A stretch of 64,000 bases of DNA from an uncultured Mediterranea sp. (GCA_945831575.1 CAMACX010000009.1:1-64000), one strand, 5' to 3'. Shown: positions 43,738 to 53,187, counted from the first letter of the stretch. The notes: a model not told the origin generated them from the letters alone. Program-made: numbers and translations.

Positions 43738-45750
43738 ATGAACGACAAGAAATTGATGAACCGAGCAGCCGATAACATCCGTATTCTCGCTGCATCGATG
43801 GTAGAAAAAGCCAAGTCCGGTCACCCCGGTGGTGCCTTGGGCGGAGCCGACTTTATCAACGTACTCTTCTCTGAATTCTTAGTTTACGACCCCGAGCACC
43901 CCGAGTGGGAAGGCCGTGACCGCTTCTTCCTTGACCCGGGTCACATGTCGCCCATGCTCTACGCCGCCCTGGCGCTGACGGGCAAGTTTACCATAGACGA
44001 GCTGAAGCAGTTCCGTCAATGGGGCTCTCCCACCCCGGGCCATCCCGAGCGCGACATTCAGCGCGGCATTGAGAACACCTCCGGTCCCCTCGGTCAGGGC
44101 CATACGTTTGCCGTAGGTGCAGCCATCGCCGGCAAGTTTATGAAGGCTCGCTTCCCCGAGGTGATGAACGAGACCATCTACGCCTACATCTCGGACGGTG
44201 GCATTCAGGAAGAGATTTCTCAGGGCGCAGGCCGTGTGGCCGGTACGCTGGGCCTCGACAACCTCATCATGTTCTACGACTCCAACGATATCCAGCTCTC
44301 TACCGAGACAAAGGATGTGAGCACCGAAGATACGGCTCGCAAGTACGAGGCTTGGGGCTGGCGTGTGATGGAAATTGACGGCAACGACCCCGATGCCATC
44401 CGTCAAGCCCTGAAGGAGGCCAAGGCCGAAGCCGAACGCCCCACGCTTATCATTGGCCACACGGTGATGGGTAAAGGTGCCCGCCGTGCCGACAACACCA
44501 GCTACGAGGCCTGCTGCGCCACGCACGGTGCACCCCTCGGCGGCGATGCCTACATCAACACCATCAAGAACCTGGACGGCAACCCCGAGGAGCCGTTTGT
44601 CATCTTCCCCGAAGTGGCCGAACTCTATGCCAACCGCAAGGCTGAGCTGACTGAGCTGATGAAGGACATCCGTGCCACCAAGGCTGCATGGGCCGAGGCT
44701 CAGCCGGAGCAGGCTGCCAAGCTGGCCCGCTTCTTCTCGGGCGAGGCTCCTCAGGTGGATTGGAGCGCCATCCAGCAGAAGGCCGACGTGGCCACACGCG
44801 CTGCATCGGCTACCGTGCTCGGTGCACTGGCTACGCAGGTGGAGAACATGGTAGTAGCTTCGGCCGACCTCTCCAACTCCGACAAGACCGACGGCTTCCT
44901 CAAGAAGACCCACGCCTTTGCCAAGGGCGACTTCACCGGTGCCTTCTTCCAGGCTGGTGTAGCCGAGCTGACCATGGCCTGCATCTGCATCGGTATGTCA
45001 CTCCACGGCGGTATCATCCCTGCTTGCGGCACCTTCTTCGTATTCAGCGACTACATGAAGCCCGCCATCCGCATGGCCGCCCTGATGGAAGTGCCCATCA
45101 AGTTTATCTGGTCCCACGATGCATTCCGTGTCGGTGAAGACGGCCCGACCCATGAGCCCGTAGAGCAAGAGGCTCAGATCCGACTGATGGAGAAGCTGAA
45201 GAACCACAAGGGCCACAACTCGATGCTCGTGCTCCGTCCGGCTGATGCCGAAGAGACCACCGTGGCCTGGCGTCTGGCCATGGAGAACACCACCACCCCC
45301 ACGGGCCTGATTTTCTCGCGCCAGAACATCACCAACCTGCCCGCAGGCAACGACTACGCCCAGGTATCCAAGGGAGCCTACATCGTAGCCGGCTCAGAGC
45401 CCGATCCGCAAGCCGTGCTCGTCGCTTCCGGTTCGGAGGTTTCGACACTCATAGCCGGTGCCCAGCTGCTTCGCGAGGAGGGCATCAAGGTGCGCATCGT
45501 CAGCGTACCCTCTGAGGGGCTGTTCCGCTCGCAGTCAGCTGATTACCAGGAGAGCGTCATCCCTGCCGATGCCAAGGTATTCGGTCTGACCGCCGGTCTG
45601 CCCGTCAACCTGGAGGGTCTCGTAGGCCGCCAAGGCAAGATCTGGGGCCTGGAGTCGTTCGGCTTCTCCGCTCCCTACAAAGTACTCGATGAGAAACTCG
45701 GCTTCACCGCCGAAAACGTATATAAACAAGTAAAAGCATTACTGTCATGA
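43738..45750 (+). CDS. tkt: Transketolase
   Basis: Thiamine-diphosphate enzyme of the non-oxidative pentose phosphate pathway, moving two-carbon units between sugar phosphates. The 670-residue protein has KAKSGHPGGALGGAD at 23-37, DPGHMSPMLYAALALTG, and the TPP/metal region YISDGGIQEEISQGAGR with NLIMFYDSN. The pyrimidine domain carries FVFSDYMKPAIRMAALM and SHDAFRVGEDGPTHEPVEQ. The C-terminal domain carries VLVASGSEVSTL and VPSEGLF. The last codon overlaps rpiB by ATGA, so the two are translationally coupled. Confidence 0.96.
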   Translation: MNDKKLMNRAADNIRILAASMVEKAKSGHPGGALGGADFINVLFSEFLVYDPEHPEWEGRDRFFLDPGHMSPMLYAALALTGKFTIDELKQFRQWGSPTPGHPERDIQRGIENTSGPLGQGHTFAVGAAIAGKFMKARFPEVMNETIYAYISDGGIQEEISQGAGRVAGTLGLDNLIMFYDSNDIQLSTETKDVSTEDTARKYEAWGWRVMEIDGNDPDAIRQALKEAKAEAERPTLIIGHTVMGKGARRADNTSYEACCATHGAPLGGDAYINTIKNLDGNPEEPFVIFPEVAELYANRKAELTELMKDIRATKAAWAEAQPEQAAKLARFFSGEAPQVDWSAIQQKADVATRAASATVLGALATQVENMVVASADLSNSDKTDGFLKKTHAFAKGDFTGAFFQAGVAELTMACICIGMSLHGGIIPACGTFFVFSDYMKPAIRMAALMEVPIKFIWSHDAFRVGEDGPTHEPVEQEAQIRLMEKLKNHKGHNSMLVLRPADAEETTVAWRLAMENTTTPTGLIFSRQNITNLPAGNDYAQVSKGAYIVAGSEPDPQAVLVASGSEVSTLIAGAQLLREEGIKVRIVSVPSEGLFRSQSADYQESVIPADAKVFGLTAGLPVNLEGLVGRQGKIWGLESFGFSAPYKVLDEKLGFTAENVYKQVKALLS

Positions 45751-46181
45751 AAACAATAGGAATTTGCTGCGACCACGCTGGCTTCCCCTTGAAGCAATTC
45801 GTGGTGCAGTGGTTAGAACAGAACGGTTACGAATACAAGGACTTCGGCACCTATGCTCCCGAGAGCTGCGACTACCCCGACTTTGCCCACCCCCTGGCTG
45901 AGGCAGTAGAAGCCGGTGAATGCTATCCCGGCATTGCCATCTGCGGCAGTGGCAACGGTATCGCCATGACGCTCAACAAGCATCAGGGCATTCGCGCTGC
46001 CCTCTGCTGGAACCCCGACATCGCCGAACTGGGCCGTCAGCACAACGATGCCAACGTACTGGTGATGCCCGGTCGTTTCGTCACTAACCATGTGGCCGAG
46101 AGCATCTTGAAGAAATTCTTCTCCACCCCCTTTGAGGGCGGTCGCCACCAGCGCCGCGTGGAGAAGATTCCCGTAAGATAA
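45747..46181 (+). CDS. rpiB: Ribose-5-phosphate isomerase B
   Basis: Interconverts ribose-5-phosphate and ribulose-5-phosphate, supplying transketolase substrates. The 144-residue LacAB/RpiB-family protein has CCDHAGFPLKQ at 8-18, DYPDFAHPLAEAV and the catalytic Cys in AICGSGNGIAM. HNDANVLVMPGRFV completes the signature. Overlaps tkt by 4 bp, sharing its promoter, and ends at a 22-bp hairpin. Confidence 0.95.
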   Translation: MKTIGICCDHAGFPLKQFVVQWLEQNGYEYKDFGTYAPESCDYPDFAHPLAEAVEAGECYPGIAICGSGNGIAMTLNKHQGIRAALCWNPDIAELGRQHNDANVLVMPGRFVTNHVAESILKKFFSTPFEGGRHQRRVEKIPVR

Positions 46182-46222
46182 TAGACGAACGTAAGCCATT
46201 ACCGGTTTACAACCCACCTACA

Positions 46223-46280
46223 AAGCCCTAAATTCTTACCTTTTGTATGGTCAAAAGGTAGAATTTAGGGCTTATTATTT
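46223..46280 (+). terminator. Terminator after rpiB
   Basis: A 22-bp stem with one bulged T (46223-46245 with 46252-46273) and a 6-nt loop, followed by ATTATTTTT. Confidence 0.88.
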
Positions 46281-46332
46281 TTCTATGTGGTTTTTTTCAC
46301 ATCTAGTATGAACTATTTCCATAAATAAAAGT

Positions 46333-46340
46333 TATCTTTG
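46333..46340 (+). promoter_or_regulatory. Candidate -7 element for the kor operon
   Basis: TATCTTTG, 35 bp before the first gene of the operon; -33 box not evident. Confidence 0.5.
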
Positions 46341-46374
46341 CAACTAATTAATAATAGAAATTGAATACAAGACA

Positions 46375-46713
46375 ATGCGTATGGAGCAACTCACGGCTAT
46401 CAGGCAACTGATTTACAACGGGAAAGTAGAGGAAGCACTCGCTGCACTCGACCTGCTGCTTGCAGGCTACAGCAACACTGCCAAAGCTGAAGTTGCCATA
46501 CCGGCTACTGAGGGAGCGAAAGCTGCCCCTCGCTGGCTCGCTGAGGCTTACTACCTGCGCGGCAATGCCTACCGCAAGCTGAGCAACTGGCAAGCAGCAC
46601 TCAACGACTACCAGCGGGCCATCGACCTCGACCCCGCATCGCCCGCCCAGCAAGCCCGGCGCATGGTCATCGACATCCTCAATTTCTATCATAAAGATAT
46701 GTATAATCAATAG
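46375..46713 (+). CDS. Small TPR protein, first gene of the kor operon
   Basis: A 112-residue cytoplasmic protein with a TPR-like helical pair near residues 60-90 (WLAEAYYLRGNAYRKLSNW, then ALNDYQRAIDLDP) and a half-repeat at the N-terminus (LIYNGKVEEALAALDLLLAG). It begins with ATG-CGT-ATG; either ATG could be used. It precedes the ferredoxin subunit by 26 bp on the same strand. TPRs mediate protein contacts; an assembly or regulatory role for the oxidoreductase is inference from position. Confidence 0.75.
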   Translation: MRMEQLTAIRQLIYNGKVEEALAALDLLLAGYSNTAKAEVAIPATEGAKAAPRWLAEAYYLRGNAYRKLSNWQAALNDYQRAIDLDPASPAQQARRMVIDILNFYHKDMYNQ

Positions 46714-46739
46714 TGATTCATTATAAAAAATAACGTATT

Positions 46740-46967
46740 ATGGCAAAAATCAAAGGAGCAATTGTGGTAGATACAGAGCGTTGCAAGGGTTGCAACCTCT
46801 GTGCGGTGGCCTGTCCCCTCCATGTGATTAATCTCAGCAAGGAGGTGAATTCGAAGGGCTATAACTTTGCCCAGCAAGTGCTGGAAGATACCTGTAACGG
46901 ATGTGCATCGTGCGCCACGGTCTGTCCCGATGCTTGCATCTCTGTATATAAAGTTAAAGTAGATTAA
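46740..46967 (+). CDS. korD: 2-oxoacid:ferredoxin oxidoreductase, ferredoxin-like delta subunit
   Basis: A 75-residue protein with two 4Fe-4S motifs: CKGCNLCAVACPLHV near 17-31 and CNGCASCATVCPDAC near 53-67. It carries electrons from the thiamine-bound intermediate to external ferredoxin. Gene order delta-alpha-beta-gamma with KorA, KorB and KorC downstream fits the four-subunit form used by anaerobic Bacteroidales. Confidence 0.9.
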   Translation: MAKIKGAIVVDTERCKGCNLCAVACPLHVINLSKEVNSKGYNFAQQVLEDTCNGCASCATVCPDACISVYKVKVD

Positions 46968-47055
46968 CCTAAGCAATCCCTAAGTAAACAGGACGCATTA
47001 GAGTAAATAGTACACATTCAAGTAATTAGAACGTATTACAAAAAAACATAAAGAT

Positions 47056-48135
47056 ATGACAGAAGAAGTTGTATTGATGAAAGGCAACGAAGCCATTGCC
47101 CATGCGGCGATACGCTGCGGAGCCGACGGATACTTCGGCTATCCCATCACTCCCCAATCGGAGGTGCTTGAGACCCTAGCCGAGCTGAAGCCCTGGGAGA
47201 CCACCGGCATGGTGGTGCTGCAGGCCGAGAGCGAAGTGGCTGCCATCAACATGGTGTATGGCGGAGCAGCCACAGGCAAAATGGTGATGACCTCCTCGTC
47301 GAGTCCCGGCGTGAGCCTGAAGCAAGAGGGTATCTCCTACCTGGCCGGAGCTGAACTGCCGGCACTGATCGTCAACGTGATGCGTGGAGGACCCGGACTC
47401 GGCACCATCCAGCCCAGCCAGGCCGACTACTTCCAGACAGTGAAGGGCGGTGGTCACGGCGACTACCGGCTGATTACGCTGGCTCCCGCCTCCGTGCAGG
47501 AGATGGCCGACTTCGTAGGCCTGGCCTTTGAACTGGCCTTCAAGTACCGCAACCCCGCTGTCATCCTGGCCGACGGCGTGATTGGCCAGATGATGGAGAA
47601 GGTCACACTCCCCGCCCAGAAGCCACGCCGCACCGAAGAGGAACTGATTGCCCAATGCCCCTGGGCCACCACCGGTCGCACCAAGGGGAGAAAGCCCAAT
47701 ATCATCACCTCGCTCGAACTGAAACCCGAGCTGATGGAGGTGCGCAACATCAACCTCCAGGCCAAGTACCGCACCATTGAGGAGAACGAGGTTCGCTTCG
47801 AGACCATCCAGTGCGATGATGCCGACTACCTGCTGGTAGCCTTCGGCTCCATGGCCCGCATCGGACAGAAGGCGATGGAGATAGCCCGTGCCGAGGGTAT
47901 CAAGGTCGGTATGCTACGCCCCATCACGCTGTGGCCCTTCCCCACTCAGGCTATCCAGGAGGAAGCCGCCAAGGTGAAGGGCATCCTCGTCACCGAGCTG
48001 AATGCCGGACAGATGATCGAGGACGTGAAGCTGGCAGTGAACGGTAAGGTGAATGTACAACACTTTGGTCGCCTTGGCGGCATCGTCCCCGACCCCGACG
48101 AGATAGTCAAAGCCATCAAAGACAAACTGATGTAA
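47056..48135 (+). CDS. korA: 2-oxoacid (2-oxoglutarate-type):ferredoxin oxidoreductase alpha subunit
   Basis: Thiamine-pyrophosphate enzyme subunit. It oxidatively decarboxylates a 2-oxoacid to acyl-CoA with ferredoxin reduction, or does the reverse carboxylation. The 359-residue protein starts VVLMKGNEAIAHAAIRCGAD and has GYPITPQSEVLE, MTSSSSPGVSLKQEGISYLAGAE (in part) and VMRGGPGLGTIQPSQADYFQ. It lacks the fused gamma domain seen in some KorA proteins, consistent with a separate KorC gene here. 2-oxoglutarate is likely, but 2-oxoisovalerate (Vor) cannot be excluded. Confidence 0.9.
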   Translation: MTEEVVLMKGNEAIAHAAIRCGADGYFGYPITPQSEVLETLAELKPWETTGMVVLQAESEVAAINMVYGGAATGKMVMTSSSSPGVSLKQEGISYLAGAELPALIVNVMRGGPGLGTIQPSQADYFQTVKGGGHGDYRLITLAPASVQEMADFVGLAFELAFKYRNPAVILADGVIGQMMEKVTLPAQKPRRTEEELIAQCPWATTGRTKGRKPNIITSLELKPELMEVRNINLQAKYRTIEENEVRFETIQCDDADYLLVAFGSMARIGQKAMEIARAEGIKVGMLRPITLWPFPTQAIQEEAAKVKGILVTELNAGQMIEDVKLAVNGKVNVQHFGRLGGIVPDPDEIVKAIKDKLM

Positions 48136-48138
48136 GCC

Positions 48139-48312
48139 ATGAATCCCGATAAGATACGCTACGTGCTCAACATCCTCTTCCTGATCCTGGCCCTGGCCTC
48201 CTTCGTCACCTACTTCCTGGCAAAGGACGACTTCACGCTCTTCATCTACGTCTGCGGAGCAGCCTTCTTCATCAAGTTGATGGAGTTTTTCATCCGATTC
48301 ACCAACCGGTAA
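48139..48312 (+). CDS. 57-residue two-helix membrane protein between korA and korB
   Basis: ATG at 48139, three bases after the korA stop; TAA at 48310-48312. Two hydrophobic segments (YVLNILFLILALASFVTYFL, and FTLFIYVCGAAFFIKLMEFF) are separated by the charged AKDD turn and followed by a basic end (IRFTNR). The tight spacing inside an operon and clean two-helix profile support a real gene. Function unknown; it might tether the oxidoreductase to the membrane. Confidence 0.7.
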   Translation: MNPDKIRYVLNILFLILALASFVTYFLAKDDFTLFIYVCGAAFFIKLMEFFIRFTNR

Positions 48313-48371
48313 TCCATCGGGAGAGGCAGGATAAGACAAGCTAACTGTTATACGACCAAAAGCGAACCATT

Positions 48372-49133
48372 ATGAACAAAGAAGATATCATTAAACCCGA
48401 GAACCTGGTTTACAAGAAACCCACCTTGATGAACGACAACCCCATGCACTACTGCCCGGGTTGCAGTCACGGCGTGGTACATAAGCTGATAGCAGAAGTG
48501 ATTGAAGAGATGGGCATGGAGGAGAAGGCCATCGGCATCTCGCCCGTAGGCTGTGCCGTGTTCATCTACAACTACCTCGACATCGACTGGCAAGAGGCAG
48601 CCCACGGCCGTGCACCTGCCCTGGCCACGGCCATCAAGCGCCTGTGGCCCGACCGCCTCGTCTTCACCTATCAGGGTGACGGCGACCTGGCCTGCATCGG
48701 AACGGCCGAGACCATCCACGCGCTCAACCGTGGTGAGAACATCACCATCATCTTCATCAACAACGCCATCTACGGCATGACGGGCGGTCAGATGGCCCCC
48801 ACCACCCTGGTGGGTCAGAAGACGGCCACCTGCCCCTACGGCCGCGACGTGCATCTGCACGGCTACCCGCTGAAGATGGCCGACATCGCCGCACAGCTGG
48901 AAGGCACCGCCTACGTGACGCGTCAGAGCGTACAGTCGGTACCGGCCATCCGCAAGGCCAAGAAGGCCATCCGCAAGGCGTTTGAGAACTCCCTGGCCGG
49001 CAAGGGAAGCAACCTGGTAGAGATTGTCTCGACCTGCAACTCCGGCTGGAAGCTCTCACCCGAGAAGGCCAATCAGTGGATGGTGGAGCACATGTTCCCC
49101 TTCTACCCCCTGGGTGACTTGAAAGATAAATAA
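48372..49133 (+). CDS. korB: 2-oxoacid:ferredoxin oxidoreductase beta subunit
   Basis: Thiamine-pyrophosphate-binding subunit, 253 residues. It has the HYCPGCSHGVVHKL motif near 27-40, whose cysteines contribute to an iron-sulphur centre or its environment. The TPP site is GDGDLACIGTAETIHALNRG, with NNAIYGMTGGQMAPTT following. Together with KorA it forms the catalytic core. Separated from korA by the small membrane-protein gene. Confidence 0.93.
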   Translation: MNKEDIIKPENLVYKKPTLMNDNPMHYCPGCSHGVVHKLIAEVIEEMGMEEKAIGISPVGCAVFIYNYLDIDWQEAAHGRAPALATAIKRLWPDRLVFTYQGDGDLACIGTAETIHALNRGENITIIFINNAIYGMTGGQMAPTTLVGQKTATCPYGRDVHLHGYPLKMADIAAQLEGTAYVTRQSVQSVPAIRKAKKAIRKAFENSLAGKGSNLVEIVSTCNSGWKLSPEKANQWMVEHMFPFYPLGDLKDK

Positions 49134-49159
49134 ACGAAAAACTAACGGTAAGTAAGACA

Positions 49160-49705
49160 ATGAAAGAAGAAATTATCATATCCGGATTCGGCGGTCAGGG
49201 TGTCTTGTCGATGGGCAAGATACTGGCCTATTCAGGCTTGATGGAGGGCAAAGAGGTGAGCTGGATGCCTGCCTACGGCCCTGAGCAGCGTGGTGGCACC
49301 GCCAACGTGACGGTCATCGTCAGCGACGAGCGCATCTCCTCGCCTATCCTGAGCAGCTACGATGCAGCCATCATCCTCAACCAGCCCTCGCTGGAGAAGT
49401 TTGAAAGCAAGGTGAAGCCAGGCGGTGTGCTGATCTACGACGGCTACGGTATCATCCATCCCCCTACGCGCAAGGACATCAGCGTCTATCGCATTGATGC
49501 CATGGATGCGGCCAATGAGATGAACAACAGCAAGGCGTTCAACATGATTGTGCTGGGCGGCTTGCTGAAAATCAAGCCCATGGTGACGCTCGAAAACGTC
49601 ATCAAGGGACTGAAAAAGACACTTCCCGAACGTCACCATCACCTCATCCCGATGAACGAAGAGGCCATCAAGAGAGGCATGGAGCTGATTGAGAGAATCT
49701 CTTGA
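49160..49705 (+). CDS. korC: 2-oxoacid:ferredoxin oxidoreductase gamma subunit
   Basis: A 181-residue gamma subunit beginning with IISGFGGQGVLSMGKILAYS, the family signature that contributes to CoA binding. PAYGPEQRGGTANVTVIVSD follows and is also diagnostic. It is the last gene of the operon; a GC-rich dyad at 49720-49747 separates it from the convergent ATP synthase operon. Confidence 0.92.
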   Translation: MKEEIIISGFGGQGVLSMGKILAYSGLMEGKEVSWMPAYGPEQRGGTANVTVIVSDERISSPILSSYDAAIILNQPSLEKFESKVKPGGVLIYDGYGIIHPPTRKDISVYRIDAMDAANEMNNSKAFNMIVLGGLLKIKPMVTLENVIKGLKKTLPERHHHLIPMNEEAIKRGMELIERIS

Positions 49706-49719
49706 AATGTACGTAGCTC

Positions 49720-49747
49720 AGCAGGAGGCTTGTTGCAGCCTCCTGCT
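49720..49747. terminator. Hairpin between korC and atpG (possible bidirectional terminator)
   Basis: An 11-bp perfect stem, AGCAGGAGGCT (49720-49730) with AGCCTCCTGCT (49737-49747) and a 6-nt loop. The right arm overlaps the atpG stop codon. T-tracts are weak, so efficiency is uncertain. Confidence 0.6.
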
Positions 49748-50681
49748 ACTTCATACTACCCGCCACGAGGTCAAGCAATTCGTTTGTGATGGCCTGCTGG
49801 CGGGTTTTGTTGTACTGTTTGGTAAGCTCCTGGAGGAGTTCGTTGGCATTGTCGGTGGCGGTCTGCATGGCCAGGGTGCGGGCGGCGTGCTCGGAGGCGT
49901 TGGCATCGAGCGCCACGGTGTAGATCTGCTGGCTGAGCATCTTGGGCAGGAGTGCTGAAATCAGCTCATCCACCGAAGGCTCTACGATGTAGTTGCGGTG
50001 CAACGCTGCGCCTGCTGACTGCTGCCGGAGGGCCGTAAGGTCGATGGGGAGAAACGGCTCACACACCAGCTGCTGCACCCCCTTCGACTTGAAGTGGTGG
50101 TAGAGCAGCTCCACGCGGTCTATCTCGCCCGAGGCAAAGCGCTGCATCAGTTCGCCGGCCAGCTGTGCGGCCTCGGCATACTGCGGCTTCTCGGCCAGAC
50201 GCTGGTGGCTGCCTTCCGCCACCGCCCATGCCCCATGCCGGGCTTTATTATCTGAAGGCTCTTCTGGAGTCCTGGCTGATGCTCCCTCTGCCTTGCCCCA
50301 TTTGCTGAGAGCCTCCTCCGCTTTCTTCCCTACGGGGTAGAGCAGCCACTCCTCCACCCCCTCCTCGCGCTGGTCGAGGAGCTGGCGAAGCCTGCGAAGT
50401 ACGTTGGAGTTGTAGGCTCCGCAGAGCGAACTGTTGGAGGTGAAGATGACGAGGGCCGTACGCCGGGGCGGTCGCTGCGCGGTGTATGGCGAGTCGAAGG
50501 TGGCATCAGTAGCCAGGAAGTTGGTCACGATGCGCTGCAGCTGCTGCTGGTAAGGCAACATACCCGCAATCCGGTCCTCAGCACGGCGCAGTTTGGCAGA
50601 GGCCACCATCTTCATGGCCGATGTGATCTGGCGCGTACTCTTCACGGAGTTGATGCGGATTTTTATTTCTTTCAGTGACAT
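49746..50681 (-). CDS. atpG: ATP synthase F1 gamma subunit
   Basis: Central rotor shaft of F1. The 311-residue protein begins with the family N-terminus LKEIKIRINSVKSTRQITSAMKMVA (split) and ends with TDNANELLQELTKQYNKTRQQAI and a TNELLDLVAGS helix, all conserved. It is about 20 residues longer than usual because of an insertion between VGKKAEEALSKWG and RLAEKPQYAEAAQL, rich in Ala, Pro and Glu. That would lie on the surface Rossmann-like domain. Last gene of the operon. Confidence 0.95.
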   Translation of the reverse strand: MSLKEIKIRINSVKSTRQITSAMKMVASAKLRRAEDRIAGMLPYQQQLQRIVTNFLATDATFDSPYTAQRPPRRTALVIFTSNSSLCGAYNSNVLRRLRQLLDQREEGVEEWLLYPVGKKAEEALSKWGKAEGASARTPEEPSDNKARHGAWAVAEGSHQRLAEKPQYAEAAQLAGELMQRFASGEIDRVELLYHHFKSKGVQQLVCEPFLPIDLTALRQQSAGAALHRNYIVEPSVDELISALLPKMLSQQIYTVALDANASEHAARTLAMQTATDNANELLQELTKQYNKTRQQAITNELLDLVAGSMK

Positions 50682-50749
50682 ATTTGCTACACTTATAGAT
50701 TGTTGTTGGCTACAGTGATTGATAATAACAGGCTTCCATCGGCCACCGG

Positions 50750-52336
50750 TCAGGCAAACTGCTTGGCGGCGAGGGCAGCTGTCTGCTCTATCTTGCGGGC
50801 TATCTCGTCGTCGATTACGCCTTGCTTGAGCTGCTGGAGCACCTCCATGCGGTAGTCGCGGTCGAGCAGGTCGAGGAAGACGCGCTCAAAGTCGCTCACC
50901 TTGTCGAGCGGGATGCTGCGGAGCAGGCCGTGGGTTCCGCAGTAGAGGATGGCTATCTGCCGCTCCACGGGCATGGGTTCGTACTGCGGCTGCACGAGCA
51001 GGCGGGCATTCTTCTGCCCCTTGTCGATGGCGAGGGCGGTCACTGCATCCATCTCGCCGCTAAATTTGGCAAAGGCCTCCAGTTCGCGGTACTGTGCCTG
51101 GTCAATCTTGAGCGTGCCGGCCACCTTCTTCATGGCCTTGACCTGCGCATTGCCTCCCACGCGGCTCACCGAGATACCTACGTCGATGGCCGGTCGGTTG
51201 CCCTGGTTGAAGAGGTTGGTATCGAGGAAGATCTGTCCATCGGTGATGGAGATGACATTGGTAGGAATGTAGGCCGACACGTCGCCTGCCTGCGTCTCGA
51301 TGATGGGAAGTGCCGTGAGCGAACCGCCGCCCTTGACGCGCCCCTGAAGGCTCTGTGGCAGGTCATTCATCTGCGCAGCCACCTCGGGCTGATTGATGAT
51401 GCGGGCCGCCCGCTCCAGCAGACGCGAGTGCAGATAGAAGATGTCGCCGGGATAGGCTTCACGCCCCGAAGGGCGGCGCAGGATAAGCGACACCTCGCGG
51501 TAAGCCACGGCCTGCTTGGAGAGGTCGTCATAGACCACAAGCGCATGGCGGCCCGTGTCGCGGAAGTATTCACCAATCGCTGCCCCTGCAAAGGGTGCGT
51601 AGTACTGCAGTGCTGCGGGGTCGCCTGCCGTAGCAGCCACCACGATGGTGTAATCCATGGCACCCTGCTGACGCAAGGTGTTGACGATGGAGGCCACGGT
51701 GGAACCCTTCTGCCCGATGGCCACGTAGATGCAATAGACGGGGTCGCCCGCCTCGAAGTTGGCGCGCTGGTTGATGATGGTGTCGATGGCGATGGCCGTC
51801 TTACCGGTCTGTCGGTCGCCGATGATGAGTTCACGCTGGCCTCGGCCGATGGGAATCATCGCATCGACCGCCTTGATGCCGGTCTGTAGCGGCTGGTTGA
51901 CGGGCTGACGGAAGATGACTCCGGGTGCCTTGCGTTCCCAGGGCATCTCGCAGAGTTCACCTCCGATGGCTCCCTTGCCGTCGAGCGGAGCGCCCAGGGG
52001 GTCGATGACGCGGCCCAGCATGGACTCTCCCACACGGATGGAGGCGATGCGACGGGTACGCTTGACGGTATATCCCTCCTTGACCTTGTCGGTCGGTCCG
52101 AGCAGGACGGCCCCCACGTTATCCTCCTCCAGGTTCATGACGATGGCTTTGATGCCGTTGTCAAACTCCAATAATTCGTTGGCTTCGGCGTTGCGCAGGC
52201 CGTAGATGCGGGCCACGCCGTCGCTCACCTGGAGCACGGTGCCGACTTCGTCGAGCTGCACCCGGGTGTCAATGCCTTCGAGCTGCTTGAGCAGCACGTC
52301 CGACACTTCGCTGGGTTTCAAGTTATCTGTTGCCAT
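50750..52336 (-). CDS. atpA: ATP synthase F1 alpha subunit
   Basis: Non-catalytic nucleotide-binding subunit of the F1 hexamer. The 528-residue protein has Walker [14 protein letters not shown], the DELSEED-equivalent region and the PALINVGLSVSRVGG-like signature, present here as [17 protein letters not shown]. Length is close to the norm (about 505-530). The 5' gap to atpH (52337-52488) is filled with GCTACRA repeats. Expressed with the rest of the operon from upstream of atpD. Confidence 0.96.
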   Translation of the reverse strand: MATDNLKPSEVSDVLLKQLEGIDTRVQLDEVGTVLQVSDGVARIYGLRNAEANELLEFDNGIKAIVMNLEEDNVGAVLLGPTDKVKEGYTVKRTRRIASIRVGESMLGRVIDPLGAPLDGKGAIGGELCEMPWERKAPGVIFRQPVNQPLQTGIKAVDAMIPIGRGQRELIIGDRQTGKTAIAIDTIINQRANFEAGDPVYCIYVAIGQKGSTVASIVNTLRQQGAMDYTIVVAATAGDPAALQYYAPFAGAAIGEYFRDTGRHALVVYDDLSKQAVAYREVSLILRRPSGREAYPGDIFYLHSRLLERAARIINQPEVAAQMNDLPQSLQGRVKGGGSLTALPIIETQAGDVSAYIPTNVISITDGQIFLDTNLFNQGNRPAIDVGISVSRVGGNAQVKAMKKVAGTLKIDQAQYRELEAFAKFSGEMDAVTALAIDKGQKNARLLVQPQYEPMPVERQIAILYCGTHGLLRSIPLDKVSDFERVFLDLLDRDYRMEVLQQLKQGVIDDEIARKIEQTAALAAKQFA

Positions 52337-52347
52337 ATTGTTCTTTT

Positions 52348-52460
52348 TAGTTACGAGCTATTGTTTTAAGCTACAAGCTACGAGCTACAAGTAATTGATT
52401 CAGCTACTACTTTTTAGCTACGAGCTACAAGTAGTTGTTTTAGCTACGAGCTATGGGTTA
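52348..52460. repeat. GCTACRA heptanucleotide repeats between atpH and atpA
   Basis: Blocks of AGCTACGAGCTACAAG recur four times across 52348-52460, separated by T-rich spacers. The repeats occupy the leader of atpA. Confidence 0.8.
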
Positions 52461-52488
52461 ATACTTCTTTTAATTGTTTCGATGTCCT

Positions 52489-53094
52489 TTATACGATGCG
52501 GCGGTTCTTGTCGATAAACTGCTGCGTAATCTGCTTCAGCTGCGTGGCTACACTCGCATCGAGACGGTAGTGGTTGATGTCAAATAGGAAACCACCCACT
52601 ATCTGCGGATTGACCTCCGTGATGAGCTGCATCTGCTGTGCGTGGATGATGGAAGCGGCTCTGCTGCGGATGCGTTCGGCCACCTCGGGACTCACGGGCA
52701 CTGCAGTGGTGAGCCGTCCCACACCAATGTGATGCGCCTGCCGGTAAAGGTGCAGGAACGTCAGGCAGATGAAGCGCAGGTACTCCTCGCGATGATTGCG
52801 CATGACGAGCGTCAGGAAGCGGGTAAACTCACGGTTGACTGACGTGGGTTGGACCTGCTGCGCATCGCGGGCTGAGGTCATGGCGGCAGAGGACGTGGCG
52901 GCGGTACAGAGCAGTTGAAGCTTCTCCTCTGCCCTCACTACAGGACTCTGCAGCGCTTGCCTGAGCCGTGGGGAGGCCTCCAGTTGAGCGGAGAGCCGTT
53001 CGACCAGTGCGTGCATCTTCTCCTCCGTACCCGTCTGCTGCGCGTAAGCCAGCCAGGCCTTTGCATATCGCATTGCTATGATTCCTATTTCCAT
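52489..53094 (-). CDS. atpH: ATP synthase F1 delta subunit
   Basis: Peripheral-stalk subunit linking F1 to subunit b. The 201-residue protein starts with the conserved MRYAKAWLAYAQQTG (after MEIGII). The C-terminal region is VSPEVAERIRSRAASII, then NPQIVGGFLFDINHYRLDAS, the standard delta/OSCP signature. A Ser/Ala/Gln-rich linker lies near residues 75-90. Flanked on both sides by repeat-filled gaps. Confidence 0.92.
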   Translation of the reverse strand: MEIGIIAMRYAKAWLAYAQQTGTEEKMHALVERLSAQLEASPRLRQALQSPVVRAEEKLQLLCTAATSSAAMTSARDAQQVQPTSVNREFTRFLTLVMRNHREEYLRFICLTFLHLYRQAHHIGVGRLTTAVPVSPEVAERIRSRAASIIHAQQMQLITEVNPQIVGGFLFDINHYRLDASVATQLKQITQQFIDKNRRIV

Positions 53095-53117
53095 TGATTC
53101 CTGTTTTTCTTTTATTT

Positions 53118-53187
53118 AGCTACAAGCTTTCTGTTCAGCTACGAGCTACAAGCTACCAGTGTTTGTTTAGCTACGAGTAACCTTTTT
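53118..53187. repeat. GCTACRA heptanucleotide repeats between atpF and atpH
   Basis: Three blocks of AGCTACRAGCTACnAG-type units across 53118-53187, in the atpH leader. The remaining 53188-53295 contains TTGAC-rich sequence (three TTTTGAC/TTGACA words) and no gene. Confidence 0.75.

Noticed and set aside
49713-49747. tRNA-like sequence (GTAGCTCAGCAGG)
   Set aside because: It resembles a D-arm by chance; no acceptor, anticodon or T-arm; the dyad is better explained as a terminator between convergent operons.
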